A DNA stretch of 64,000 bases from Winogradskyella sp. GTDB lineage: Bacteria; Bacteroidota; Bacteroidia; Flavobacteriales; Flavobacteriaceae. Each line of letters begins with the position of its first letter. Positions within the stretch are counted from its first letter, which is position 1. A program made the position numbers and the translations under genes. The stretch covers positions 62,001-126,000 of the forward strand of contig NZ_JANQOM010000039.1 of the NCBI RefSeq assembly GCF_028289625.1. The letters run 5' to 3'. This document shows, in pieces, positions 17,723 through 26,719 of this stretch. Below the pieces are notes generated by a model. It was not told the DNA's origin. It saw nothing but the letters and a program-made list of their open reading frames with translations, and did not search any database.

Positions 17723-17725
17723 GTA

Positions 17726-17757
17726 TTTGGTAAAAAGCGCTCCAGGCTTTATTTTTG
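17726..17757 (+). promoter_or_regulatory. Promoter of the ferredoxin gene
   Basis: TTTG at 17726-17729, 20 bases, then TATTTTTG at 17750-17757: a full consensus match. It lies inside the 5' end of the reductase gene and would start transcription near 17764. Confidence 0.6.
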
Positions 17758-17763
17758 CAAGTG

Positions 17764-17771
17764 CAAAATTA
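17764..17771 (-). promoter_or_regulatory. -7 box of the acyl-CoA reductase gene
   Basis: Minus-strand TAATTTTG. It faces the ferredoxin -7 box across six bases, making the palindrome TTTTGCAAGTGCAAAA, so the two promoters cannot be occupied at once. No -33 TTG is visible. Confidence 0.5.
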
Positions 17772-17794
17772 CGCAATAAAAAAGAAAAATTACG

Positions 17795-18148
17795 ATGGCT
17801 ATCATAATTACAGACGAATGTATTAATTGTGGTGCTTGTGAACCAGAGTGTCCAAATACTGCTATTTATGAGGGTGCTGACGATTGGCGTTATTCAGATG
17901 GCACAAGCCTAACGGGTAATGTTATTTTACCAAGTGGTAAGGCAGTGAATGCAGACGAAACACAAGAACCAATAAGCGATGAGGTGTATTACATTGCACC
18001 AGATAAGTGTACGGAATGTATGGGCTTCCATGAAGAACCACAATGTGCAGCCGTATGCCCTGTAGACTGTTGTGTCCCAGATAAGGATATTGTAGAAACC
18101 GAAGAAGAGTTGTTAGGGAAACAACGCTTTATGCATCCAGAAGATTAA
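17795..18148 (+). CDS. 2[4Fe-4S] dicluster ferredoxin
   Basis: The 117-residue electron carrier has first-cluster cysteines Cys9, Cys12, Cys15 and Cys19 ([11 protein letters not shown]). The second set is [13 protein letters not shown] plus the [10 protein letters not shown] stretch, with a longer spacing as in Azotobacter/Allochromatium-type ferredoxins. A ~45-residue insert lies between the clusters. It is divergent from the LuxC-like reductase and shares its control region, an arrangement common in Flavobacteriaceae. A strong terminator follows. Confidence 0.9.
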   Translation: MAIIITDECINCGACEPECPNTAIYEGADDWRYSDGTSLTGNVILPSGKAVNADETQEPISDEVYYIAPDKCTECMGFHEEPQCAAVCPVDCCVPDKDIVETEEELLGKQRFMHPED

Positions 18149-18177
18149 ATGACTAATAATTTAATTAGTAATATATA

Positions 18178-18211
18178 ATAATCCCGAGCAATATGGCTTG
18201 GGATTTTTTTT
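18178..18211 (+). terminator. Terminator after the ferredoxin gene
   Basis: AATCCCGAGC, 6-base loop, GCTTGGGATT followed by a run of T's; one mismatch or wobble in a 10-base stem, 30 bases beyond the stop codon. Confidence 0.8.
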
Positions 18212-18335
18212 GCTTGAAAATTACGTAGTTCTACGTATTGATTTGTTGAAGAGGAAGAGTTAACTTGGCGTAGCAATCGATAATTCAATTGAAGTTGGAT
18301 TTATCCAGATATTTCGGTCATTAAAAAGAAAATGA

Positions 18336-20759
18336 ATGAGTATAATAAATAAACCACCTGAAAGTTATAAAGATTGTTTATTATATAGAGTTTTGATTGA
18401 TAGAGAGAAGCCTAATCATGAAATAATTGAGAAAATCGAGTATTTTATAGAATATGTTTCTCCATTATTAAATTTGGTAGTTGCTGGACCATTTAGAAAT
18501 TACACATTGCACAATCCAGGTCATAGCAAAAAACTAGTACATTTAGGAGGTCAAATAGTATCTGAATCAACATTATCAAAACTTACTGACCTAGATATAA
18601 TGCTGTTTATTTACTCATGCTATTTTCATGACCTGGGTATGTCGATAACTACTAAGGAAAGAAATAGTTTAATTCAAAGTCAAGAATATTCAGATTTTCA
18701 AAACGAAAATGAGAGCTTCAAAAATAGAGTGGATAAATTGAGACATCTTCACTCAAAAGCAAAGGATGAATTCAAATCATCATTAGAAGTTACTTTATTC
18801 CAACTTCAAGAATTTGCCCTTTCTGAAATATTAAGACGAAATCATGCTAAACCTGAGACTTATTCAAAGCTTATAAACTACCTAAAGACTAAAACGGGCA
18901 GAAAGGATTTATTTGCATACAATGGAGTGTCTTTTGAAGAGATACTCATACAAATTTGTGAAAGCCACAATCTGAATTCCATAGTTCTTGGAGAATTAAT
19001 ATCTGCGAGAGACCCTAGATTTGAAAGAAAACTTCCAATAGGTGGATTATATCTTAACGTACAGTTTGTCTCTGCCATGCTAAGAATTACAGATATTCTT
19101 GACTTCGATAGAGAAAGAACCCCAATAATACTATTTGAGAGTCTTGGAATTGAAGAAAATGATTTACCTGGTTCGAAAATTTCCTTGGAAGAATGGAACA
19201 AGCATCTTTCGGTACATTCAATTGAATTATCTCAAAATGAGATAATTATTAATGCAGAATCAAAACACCCATCAATTGAAAAGGCAATAAATGAGTTTGC
19301 CCAAATAATTGAAGATGAAATAAAAGACACCTTAGCAAGTATAAATTATAATGATCAAGAAATTAAAGAGAAATATAATTTCAAGCTTCCCACAAATGTC
19401 AGAACTAAGATAAATTCAATTGAATACGTCTATCATGATTTAAAGCTTTATTTAAATCAAGAGTCAATAATGACCATGTTAATGGGTGAACAGCTCTACA
19501 ATAATCCTGGTGCAGCTTTAAGAGAATTACTTCAAAATTCAATTGATGCTTGTAATGTTAGAAAAAAGCTTTCAAAGGAAGATTATATCCCTAATATCTC
19601 CGTTAAACTTAAAGTAAGCGAAGATGAAAGTAAATGGCTGATAATAGAAGATAACGGAATTGGTATGGACGAATATGTTATTTCAAAATATTTGTTTCAA
19701 GTAGGAAGTAGTTACTATCGATCTAATGAATTTACTAAAATTATTGACTCAAAATACAATCCAATAAGCAGATTCGGCATTGGTGTGATTTCTGTTTTTA
19801 TGATTTCAGATTTTTTAAAAATAACAACGAAGAATAATGATTCTATTCGAGGAGATTATAAAAATAGAAATATTACCATAAGTAATAAAGGAAGTTTGGC
19901 CTTTATCACTGAATCAGAAAAAGGATCACAAGGGACAACAATGGAACTTAGGTTAAAAGAAGAGTATTCTAATAAATCGTATTTGAGCTATTTTGAAAAT
20001 TATTTACGTTCTGTTATAATTAGACCAACAGTTCCTATTCATGTTTCTATAATAAATCATTTTGTCCTTAAGAAAAAATATATTTCGTTTAAAAAAAATG
20101 CTATCAAAAATGCCGAAGATCTAGGAATTAAATATGTAGTACTTGATTTAGATAGATTCAGCGATTCAATTGAAGGATGTGCAATTTTGCCTTTATATAT
20201 AGAGGGTGATATGTTAATCTTTACAAGGGAAAACAGAAGAATTCAGTTTAATGAGGAAAAATCTATAAACCCTCATGATGTTTTTGAAGAATACCAAGGC
20301 AATAGAGTAACAGTAAATGGATTCAAAATAGGTTTAAGAAGGACTTCTAAAATTTTCGGTAAAAGATTAAGGTTTGCTTATGATATTAATGTAATAGGAG
20401 ATGAAGAAGTTAGATACGATGTTGCCAGAGATAGAATAATAGGAAAAGGAGTGACTGTCGTTAAAAACAGAGTCAGAGAGGCGATAGTGAAGGCACTTGA
20501 AGAAACAGGAATTATTGATTCACTGGAAGAGTCCACACTTAACTTTTTAAGAAGTAGTAAATTACTTCAAGATGATGGAACAGTTATAGCAGAGAAAGAA
20601 GATTTGAAAAAAATATTAAACTTAATTCCTCAGGAAACATGGCCTATTGGTTTACATCAAAGTATAGCAAAAGAATTAGGTCTTAGACCTGGTATAGTCA
20701 GAAATACAATATCATACTTTTTGGATAATGATATGGTTTTTGATGGAAGAAGAAAATAA
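18336..20759 (+). CDS. HD-domain phosphohydrolase fused to Hsp90/GHKL-type ATPase
   Basis: The 807-residue protein has three visible parts. Residues ~30-330 form an HD-type metal phosphohydrolase domain: LHNPGHSKKLVHL with His59/His63, and HD motif His98-Asp99 in CYFHDLGMS. Residues ~370-600 form a Bergerat-fold ATPase like the Hsp90 N-terminus: Asn401 in ELLQNSIDA, Asp439 in DNGIGMD, and Gly481 in FGIGVIS. The tail (~755-807) looks like a helix-turn-helix (SIAKELGLRPGIVRNTISYFL). This HD-CE/Hsp90-like pairing is known from predicted biological-conflict proteins. There are no partner genes; the gene stands alone between a terminator and the zinc-type operon. It is visibly more A+T-rich than its neighbours, which suggests acquisition by transfer. 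Activity and trigger are unknown. Confidence 0.7.
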   Translation: MSIINKPPESYKDCLLYRVLIDREKPNHEIIEKIEYFIEYVSPLLNLVVAGPFRNYTLHNPGHSKKLVHLGGQIVSESTLSKLTDLDIMLFIYSCYFHDLGMSITTKERNSLIQSQEYSDFQNENESFKNRVDKLRHLHSKAKDEFKSSLEVTLFQLQEFALSEILRRNHAKPETYSKLINYLKTKTGRKDLFAYNGVSFEEILIQICESHNLNSIVLGELISARDPRFERKLPIGGLYLNVQFVSAMLRITDILDFDRERTPIILFESLGIEENDLPGSKISLEEWNKHLSVHSIELSQNEIIINAESKHPSIEKAINEFAQIIEDEIKDTLASINYNDQEIKEKYNFKLPTNVRTKINSIEYVYHDLKLYLNQESIMTMLMGEQLYNNPGAALRELLQNSIDACNVRKKLSKEDYIPNISVKLKVSEDESKWLIIEDNGIGMDEYVISKYLFQVGSSYYRSNEFTKIIDSKYNPISRFGIGVISVFMISDFLKITTKNNDSIRGDYKNRNITISNKGSLAFITESEKGSQGTTMELRLKEEYSNKSYLSYFENYLRSVIIRPTVPIHVSIINHFVLKKKYISFKKNAIKNAEDLGIKYVVLDLDRFSDSIEGCAILPLYIEGDMLIFTRENRRIQFNEEKSINPHDVFEEYQGNRVTVNGFKIGLRRTSKIFGKRLRFAYDINVIGDEEVRYDVARDRIIGKGVTVVKNRVREAIVKALEETGIIDSLEESTLNFLRSSKLLQDDGTVIAEKEDLKKILNLIPQETWPIGLHQSIAKELGLRPGIVRNTISYFLDNDMVFDGRRK

Positions 20760-20780
20760 CTCCTTACATTATACAATTTA

Positions 20781-20803
20781 TTAATGCAACTCAGTTGCAT
20801 TAA
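20781..20803 (+). promoter_or_regulatory. Zur-like operator palindrome
   Basis: TTAATGCAAC, TCA, GTTGCATTAA: perfect 10-base arms. It covers the -33 TTG of the next operon, as a repressor site would. The operon content (DUF1826 plus COG0523 GTPase) is that of Zur regulons. Confidence 0.65.
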
Positions 20804-20823
20804 TAAATAAATACTTATTTTTG
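20795..20823 (+). promoter_or_regulatory. Promoter of the DUF1826-COG0523 operon
   Basis: TTG at 20795-20797, 18 bases, TATTTTTG at 20816-20823. The leader would be about 34 bases. Confidence 0.65.
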
Positions 20824-20863
20824 CAAAAGCGAGTTCATTTAAACTACGCTAAATCAAATTGCA

Positions 20864-21541
20864 ATGCTTTCACTACAGGGTCTCGTCAAAACAAAAAAAC
20901 GAACAGTTGCTTCTAGCACCAAAGCTGAAAATGGTGTAGTGGGCACTACGCCCAACATCTTAGAAGATATTCACCAAAAGCATTTGAATATCACAGTCTA
21001 CAATAGGGACATAAGTAGCTTGGACGAGGAAATCATCAATCTTCTAAAACACGATATGACTTTTGACTCCAGAGGTGATGAGGATACAGTTTTAAACAAA
21101 TTAAAACAACAAATCAAATTAGAGGAACAATCTTTGATTTTACAAGACATCCAAAGCCTTTTGCTGCACTTTAAAAAGATAACCAAGGCCAATCATTTTC
21201 GACTGTATTTGGCTACCATAAACACCAATATGTGCAGAAAGTTCCATATGGATTACAATAGTTTGCGCATTCTTTGCACCTACAGTGGGCCAGGAACCTT
21301 ATGGCTCACCGAGGACAATGTTAACCGAAATGCATTGGATGCTTATGGCAGTAATGAATGTATCGTCATTGATGAGAACAAGATTAAACAAGCCAAAACA
21401 GGAGCTGTGTTGATTTTAAAAGGCGCTAAATATTCAAAAAGGTTCACAAAGGGAGTTGTGCATCGCAGTCCCACTATAGAAGAAAGTGGTCAAAAGCGTT
21501 TACTCCTTCGTATTGATATCCATCAATCCCTAAATGCTTAA
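20864..21541 (+). CDS. DUF1826 protein of the zinc-starvation operon
   Basis: The 225-residue protein matches DUF1826: LYLATINTNMCRKFHMDYNSLRILCTY, then YSGPGTLWLTEDNVNR and GAVLILKGAKY...GVVHRSPTIE. The central H.D and the later H give a cupin/dioxygenase-like metal site pattern. There is no signal peptide. Such genes are found beside COG0523 GTPases under zinc control in many bacteria. Function is not established; a role in adapting to low zinc is inferred from the operon and the operator-like palindrome. The gene is 67 bases upstream of the GTPase gene. Confidence 0.8.
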   Translation: MLSLQGLVKTKKRTVASSTKAENGVVGTTPNILEDIHQKHLNITVYNRDISSLDEEIINLLKHDMTFDSRGDEDTVLNKLKQQIKLEEQSLILQDIQSLLLHFKKITKANHFRLYLATINTNMCRKFHMDYNSLRILCTYSGPGTLWLTEDNVNRNALDAYGSNECIVIDENKIKQAKTGAVLILKGAKYSKRFTKGVVHRSPTIEESGQKRLLLRIDIHQSLNA

Positions 21542-21608
21542 AACGGTCTCTTTAGACATTTCAAGAAAACTTAAAACAACTAAAATTAAAATTCGCTGAT
21601 TAATAGCT

Positions 21609-22826
21609 ATGATAAAAGAAAAGAAACTTCCCGTAACTGTACTAAGTGGTTTTCTGGGAGCAGGGAAAACAACCTTACTTAATCATGTATTACATAATAA
21701 AGAAGGCTTAAAAGTGGCCGTTATTGTCAACGACATGAGTGAAGTAAATGTTGATGCCGAATTGGTAAAAAACGAAAACACCTTATCGCGTACAGAAGAA
21801 AAGTTAGTGGAAATGAGTAATGGTTGCATTTGCTGTACCTTACGAGAAGACCTTATGGTAGAAGTAGAGCGTTTGGCAAAAGAAGACCGCTTTGATTATC
21901 TATTGATCGAAAGTACGGGTATAAGCGAGCCTGTACCTGTTGCGCAGACCTTTACCTTTGTGGATGAAGACAATGGCATCGACCTCTCGCGCTTTAGTTA
22001 TATCGATACAATGGTCACTGTAGTAGATGCCTTTAATTTCTTTAAGGATTTTGGTAGCCCGGAACGATTAATGGATAGAGAACTTACGGATATGGAGGGA
22101 GACTATCGGACTATTGCCGATTTGCTAACCGATCAGGTTGAGTTTGCTAATGTGATTATTTTAAACAAAACGGACTTGGTCAATGCGGAGCGCCTCAAGA
22201 CTTTAAAAGGTGCTATAAGTACATTAAATCCATCTGCTCGTATCATTGAATCCACCTACAGTAAAGTAGCCCCTGAAGCTATTCTTAATACGGGACTTTT
22301 CGATTTTGATGAAGCACAACAAAGCGCTGGTTGGATTGAGGAACTTCAAAAAGATGAGCATACTCCAGAAACTGAGGAATACGGTATATCTTCTTTTGTT
22401 TTTAAGTCGAGAAAGCCTTTTGACTCAGATCGTTTTTTGAATTTTGTGGAAGAATTCCCAGATACTATTATCAGAAGTAAAGGTTTATTTTGGTTGGCTT
22501 CTAGACCAGATCAAGCCTTAATTTGGGGTCAAGCAGGAGGTTCTCTTAAGGCCAATAGTGCAGGTGTTTGGTGGAGTAGTATGCCTGCCAAAAAGCGAAT
22601 ACAATATCCCATGTATCTTGATAACCAAGATATTATTGAAGAACGATGGGATAAAACCTTTGGGGACAGGAAAAATGAAATTGTATTTATTGGTCAGAAC
22701 ATGGATAAAGAACAAATTTTGTCTGACCTTAATGCTTGCCTTTCAACTGATGAAGAGTTAGCGACCCTAAAATGGAAATTGGGTTATGAAGATCAATGGG
22801 CCATGCAAAGAACATATGCCTTATAA
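21609..22826 (+). CDS. COG0523-family GTPase metallochaperone (ZigA/YeiR-like)
   Basis: This 405-residue CobW/COG0523 protein has Walker [10 protein letters not shown] (residues 14-22), the metal-binding GCICC motif (residues 72-76), Walker B-like [13 protein letters not shown] and the guanine motif NKTD. A CobW_C domain follows (~280-400: [25 protein letters not shown]). Zur-regulated members deliver zinc to client proteins during starvation. The length and paired tryptophan-rich C-terminus (GVWWSS) fit the ZigA-type subgroup. The palindrome upstream of the operon supports zinc control. Confidence 0.88.
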   Translation: MIKEKKLPVTVLSGFLGAGKTTLLNHVLHNKEGLKVAVIVNDMSEVNVDAELVKNENTLSRTEEKLVEMSNGCICCTLREDLMVEVERLAKEDRFDYLLIESTGISEPVPVAQTFTFVDEDNGIDLSRFSYIDTMVTVVDAFNFFKDFGSPERLMDRELTDMEGDYRTIADLLTDQVEFANVIILNKTDLVNAERLKTLKGAISTLNPSARIIESTYSKVAPEAILNTGLFDFDEAQQSAGWIEELQKDEHTPETEEYGISSFVFKSRKPFDSDRFLNFVEEFPDTIIRSKGLFWLASRPDQALIWGQAGGSLKANSAGVWWSSMPAKKRIQYPMYLDNQDIIEERWDKTFGDRKNEIVFIGQNMDKEQILSDLNACLSTDEELATLKWKLGYEDQWAMQRTYAL

Positions 22827-23028
22827 TAGCAGTTTGTGCTACTAATTTCATACAAGTTGATTAACTCGGCCATCTTAGTATGGTCATAATAATTGTTTGA
22901 TATAAGCCAAATTCACCCAGAAAACAAAAACACTATCTGTAGGACAGAACTAGTTAAAATCTATCGGTAATTAGATAATACTATTTCTGATAAAATCTTA
23001 ACTTAGAAGTTTGTAAAGCTAACCATCG

Positions 23029-23193
23029 ATGTCAACCATTTCTGCCACAGTTACTGAAGAATTTAAGTCTAAGAGTAAAAAAGCAGTTAATGCTATTATT
23101 CTTTTCGTTATCTCGTATCTGTTATTGAATTTCGGCTACTTTAAGTATAAAAAGGAGCTGTTCAATTACAAAGAGTCCTTGTTGAATAATTAG
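23029..23193 (+). CDS. Small membrane protein or truncated gene remnant
   Basis: An ATG-started frame of 54 residues: a charged start (TVTEEFKSKSKKA), one hydrophobic segment (NAIILFVISYLLLNFGYF), and a Lys-rich tail. The beginning recalls the N-terminus of flavobacterial M48-type metallopeptidases, from memory, so it may be the leftover of a larger gene. It could also be a genuine one-helix protein. It ends at a hairpin shared with ridA. The rest of 22827-23028 shows nothing I can identify. Confidence 0.35.
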   Translation: MSTISATVTEEFKSKSKKAVNAIILFVISYLLLNFGYFKYKKELFNYKESLLNN

Positions 23194-23210
23194 CATTAGA
23201 GCTAATTATT
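23185..23210. terminator. A+T-rich hairpin between convergent ends
   Basis: AATAATTAG, 8-base loop, CTAATTATT. The stem contains the stop codons of the small plus-strand frame and of ridA. It is weak because it is A+T-rich. Confidence 0.4.
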
Positions 23211-23586
23211 TCACCGCAATCATACTAATCTCCACATTCACAAACTTGGGCAAATTAGCCACTTCAACCGTTTCTCGGGCGGGCGCCGTTGCTTCATCAA
23301 AATACTCGCCATAAACCGCATTAATCTTAGCGAAGTTGTGCATATCACTAATAAAGATGGAGGTTTTAACAACATGCTCAAAAGTCATATCCGTAGCAGC
23401 TAAGACAGCTTTTAGGTTTTCCATCACTTGTTTGGTTTCAGCCTCAATAGAATCCATAACCAGCTCCATGGTTTCAGGATGCAGGGCAATTTGCCCTGAG
23501 GTATATAAGGTATTTCCGATTAAAACGGCTTGGTTATATGGACCGATAGGGGCAGGAGCGTTTGGTGTGTTGATGATTTGTTTCAT
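23206..23586 (-). CDS. ridA: RidA-family enamine/imine deaminase
   Basis: The 126-residue protein is a standard RidA, which hydrolyses reactive enamine/imine intermediates formed by PLP enzymes such as threonine dehydratase. It shows NTPNAPAPIGPYNQAV at the N-terminus, LYTSGQIALHP, and the signature PARETVEVANLPK with the catalytic Arg near residue 106. Length is typical. It is alone on the minus strand, convergent with the zinc operon and separated by ~230 bases from lptD. Confidence 0.93.
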   Translation of the reverse strand: MKQIINTPNAPAPIGPYNQAVLIGNTLYTSGQIALHPETMELVMDSIEAETKQVMENLKAVLAATDMTFEHVVKTSIFISDMHNFAKINAVYGEYFDEATAPARETVEVANLPKFVNVEISMIAVK

Positions 23587-23760
23587 TATTATGAGTTGGT
23601 TTGTATTTTACAACGTTAAATCAAAAGTCGTCAATTCGAATGATTTTTCAGAATGTAAAGGCAAAATTTTTAATCTGTATTGAGCGCCGCGCCTTCCAAA
23701 GTTTTGTACGGCGGACAAGTAATTATAGGGGCGACAATAGAATTTAATAATCAAACCTAG

Positions 23761-23803
23761 TTCTCGATACTAAATTCTTAAAGAATTTAACTCGAACTGA
23801 CGG
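23761..23803. repeat. TCGAG-type hairpin repeat
   Basis: TTCTCGATAC, an AAATTCTTAAAGAATTT palindrome, then ACTCGAACTGACGG. It is the same outer ends as the copy at 56585. The nearby tract 23682-23725 is unusually G+C-rich (GCGCCGCGCC...ACGGCGGAC) and unexplained. Confidence 0.6.
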
Positions 23804-23813
23804 TTATTTTATT

Positions 23814-26609
23814 TTAGTTGCCTAATTGACGGTCCGGTTGACGACGCTGATCGTATTTAAGATCTTTCAACAAGCTAGACTTAATACCAATAAAGAAATT
23901 CCAGGATTGCTGATTGCCAAACGGAATCCAAGTGAAGTTCATACGCCAGCTTAACAAATCGCGTTCAAAACGTAATTGTGTAAAGGTAAATCCTTGGTTT
24001 AGGAAATCATAACCCGAGGATACCCCAACACTCCAACGAGGCGAGAGTTCCACATCACCAGAAAACATCAAAGAGTTAGACGTTATTTCATTTTGCCGTC
24101 TGGTATTACTGTAGTTAGTCGCATAAGCCAGTCGCAAGTTCCAGGGAATCTTATAATTATAATATTCGTTATCGTCTTCTTTGGTTTTTTCGCGGTCGCG
24201 ATCCGTTAATCGTTGGTCGGCAAAATCTTGGGAGACACCAAACAAGTCGTCGGTTCTTGCATTAGAAGTAGCTGCGCGTCTTTCAGCGTCCTCGTCCCTT
24301 TCTTCTTCAGTTTCTCTCCCTGAAAAACTATCATTACTTAGTGTGTAGCTTATGTTTAGATTGGCAGAGGTAAGACGGAATAAACTTCCACCATTGTCTA
24401 TATTAAATGTATTAATAAGGTTATTATTACTATCTAAGGCATAAGGATTTAAGCTCAACCCAAAGTTGATGTTCATCTTTTTATTCAAAATCTGTGTATT
24501 ACCTGTAACTCTAAGATCACTCCAATTAAGGGAATCTGCAGCAAGATCATAGGCGGTAGATAAGTTGAGGTTGTTGAGTAAGAATATTTTTTTTGGTTCA
24601 GTCTCAGTTGAGTCTTTAGAGCGTACCTTGGCCTCAAAATTGTTACCTAACCCTATACCTATATTGCTAGAGAAACGATTTCCTGGTCGTCCAAATAGTG
24701 AATTCTCAAATCGTGTATATTCTACCTGATCTATTGTGGTACCATCAGCGTCTATAATATCATAAGTTTCATAAAACTGATCAAAAGCAGGAGTTATTGA
24801 ATAACTTATGGTTGGCCGCATCACATGCCTTATGGCTTGTATTTTTGGGTCTTTACCTTTCTTTTGAAAGTCGTACATACCATAAATAGTAGTACCAATG
24901 CTTGCACCAAAATTATAGGTAAGGAAGCGGTCAAAACCATTAATATCCCTTGCTACAGAGGTTTCACCTTCAAAAATATCATCCCGTCTTACTGTTTTTA
25001 AAGTCCAAGTTTCTTCAAAGTTGGCATTAGTACTCACACTAAAGTGATTGAAGAGTTTAAAGTTTGTGGTCACAGGAATAGAATGACGCATACCAGCAAT
25101 GGCATCGTCGAACATTTCACTTTTCCCGAACAAGGAATCCGTTGTATTGATTCTATACTCACCTCTGGTGTTCACTTGAAAGTTAATGTTTTGTATAGCC
25201 CCTTTTTTAACACCAGACTTTGGTTGAAACGGAAACACCCTTGTCATAGACGCTTGTACCGTCGGTAAGGTAAGATTAATCGCCTCAGTATTTGTGTTTT
25301 GATTATGAGTTGCCGAAACATTCAAATTAACTTGTGGTTCCCCTTGAAACGTTTTAGACCATGATACGGAAGATGCCAACGTATTGGTAAGTACATTCGC
25401 TTGATTGATTTGGTTAATAGACTGTTGAAAAAACTGACTACTTCCAAGATTCACTGATGCAGTAAACCTCGAGTTTGGATTGGCCTTGGCGTCTTGGCTA
25501 TGCGACCACAAAATGTTGTAAATCGTTTGCTGTCTAAAATCTGGAAAACCGCGTTCACTATTCAAAAGGTTTTCGTATCTAAAACTCACATTCCCACTAT
25601 ACTTATAACGTGTAGCATATCTGCTCTCTAGACGTAAACCATAACTTCCGTTAGTATAATAATCTCCAAGTACCGCTAAATCAACATGGTCACTAATCGC
25701 AAAGTAATAGCCTCCATTTTGCAAAAAGTACCCTCTATCGTTACCTGTATCCTCTCCAAAAGAAGGAAAAATAATACCAGAGGTCTGCTTTCTGGTCATT
25801 GGGAAATACGCAAACGGTATCGCTATAGGAGTAGGGACATCGTAAATGTACATCTGACTCATACCAGTAACGATTTTCTTGTTAGGAACTATTTTTGCCC
25901 TGTTCATTAAGATATAGTATTCTGGGTCATCGAGATTTTCAGACGTGGTAAACTTTCCTCTCGATATAAAATAGACCGAATCATTTTCACGTTTTGTGCG
26001 TTCTGCCAAGACGGTTCCACCACTTTGTTCAGTTACGGAATTAAAGATTAAAGCTTTCCGCGAATCGGTATTAAAAATGATAGAGTCAGGTTCTATAACA
26101 TTGGTGCCTTGCTTAAAAACAGGTTTTTGCGAATAGCCTGTTGAATCTTTGATACGTCCGGCATACACCAAATTTTTACTATAATCGATAACAATAACCC
26201 CAGAGGTAATCTCCATATCTTCATACAATACTTGAGCTTCATTATATAGTCGTATCTGTTGCTTTTTTTGATTAATAGCCACATAATCCTTGGCCTTATA
26301 AGTAACGATGTCTTTTAAAAAACCTTCTTCCTTTACGGAATCTTGTTCTGTAGAGTCAATTTGCTTGGTATTTATAGGCTTGTTTTGTAGTGTGTCAATA
26401 ACCACTTTTGTGGTGTCTTTTGCAATAGCTGTAGTGTCGACTTTTTGATTTGCCGGGATACTTGGATTGTTTTTTGGTAATTCTTGGGCGAAGCTAAAAG
26501 TGTTAATAAACACTGTAAAACTCAAAGCAAAAAGTATGTGCAGGCTATTTGTACGCAATCCTTTTAGATGTATTTTTGTAAAAGTATGGCTCGGTTTTTG
26601 AAACGCCAA
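23814..26609 (-). CDS. lptD: LPS assembly outer-membrane protein LptD
   Basis: The 931-residue frame encodes the flavobacterial LptD, the barrel that inserts lipopolysaccharide into the outer leaflet. There is a signal peptide (SFTVFINTFSFAQ), an OstA-like beta-jellyroll (~90-260: IDYSKNLVYAGRIKDSTGY), then the barrel with the family hallmark PIAIPFAYFPMTRKQTSGII and GEDTGNDRGYF. No ATG exists near the N-terminus. Candidate starts are TTG at 26609, which overlaps a -7 box, or TTG at 26558, which begins directly at the signal peptide (LRTNSLHILF). It is divergent from the amidase gene. Confidence 0.88.
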   Translation of the reverse strand: MAFQKPSHTFTKIHLKGLRTNSLHILFALSFTVFINTFSFAQELPKNNPSIPANQKVDTTAIAKDTTKVVIDTLQNKPINTKQIDSTEQDSVKEEGFLKDIVTYKAKDYVAINQKKQQIRLYNEAQVLYEDMEITSGVIVIDYSKNLVYAGRIKDSTGYSQKPVFKQGTNVIEPDSIIFNTDSRKALIFNSVTEQSGGTVLAERTKRENDSVYFISRGKFTTSENLDDPEYYILMNRAKIVPNKKIVTGMSQMYIYDVPTPIAIPFAYFPMTRKQTSGIIFPSFGEDTGNDRGYFLQNGGYYFAISDHVDLAVLGDYYTNGSYGLRLESRYATRYKYSGNVSFRYENLLNSERGFPDFRQQTIYNILWSHSQDAKANPNSRFTASVNLGSSQFFQQSINQINQANVLTNTLASSVSWSKTFQGEPQVNLNVSATHNQNTNTEAINLTLPTVQASMTRVFPFQPKSGVKKGAIQNINFQVNTRGEYRINTTDSLFGKSEMFDDAIAGMRHSIPVTTNFKLFNHFSVSTNANFEETWTLKTVRRDDIFEGETSVARDINGFDRFLTYNFGASIGTTIYGMYDFQKKGKDPKIQAIRHVMRPTISYSITPAFDQFYETYDIIDADGTTIDQVEYTRFENSLFGRPGNRFSSNIGIGLGNNFEAKVRSKDSTETEPKKIFLLNNLNLSTAYDLAADSLNWSDLRVTGNTQILNKKMNINFGLSLNPYALDSNNNLINTFNIDNGGSLFRLTSANLNISYTLSNDSFSGRETEEERDEDAERRAATSNARTDDLFGVSQDFADQRLTDRDREKTKEDDNEYYNYKIPWNLRLAYATNYSNTRRQNEITSNSLMFSGDVELSPRWSVGVSSGYDFLNQGFTFTQLRFERDLLSWRMNFTWIPFGNQQSWNFFIGIKSSLLKDLKYDQRRQPDRQLGN

Positions 26610-26614
26610 AAGTA
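26607..26614 (-). promoter_or_regulatory. Putative -7 box of lptD (TACTTTTG)
   Basis: Minus-strand TACTTTTG matches TAnnTTTG and contains the first candidate TTG start codon. If used, translation must begin further in. Confidence 0.4.
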
Positions 26615-26719
26615 CAGATATTTTTTTGTGATTATCACATTAAAGTTCTAAAGTTAAAAAATACTCTACCGCTACCAATGGCATGTAATAATACGAGTTC
26701 ATAAACCGTTAGATTAAAT

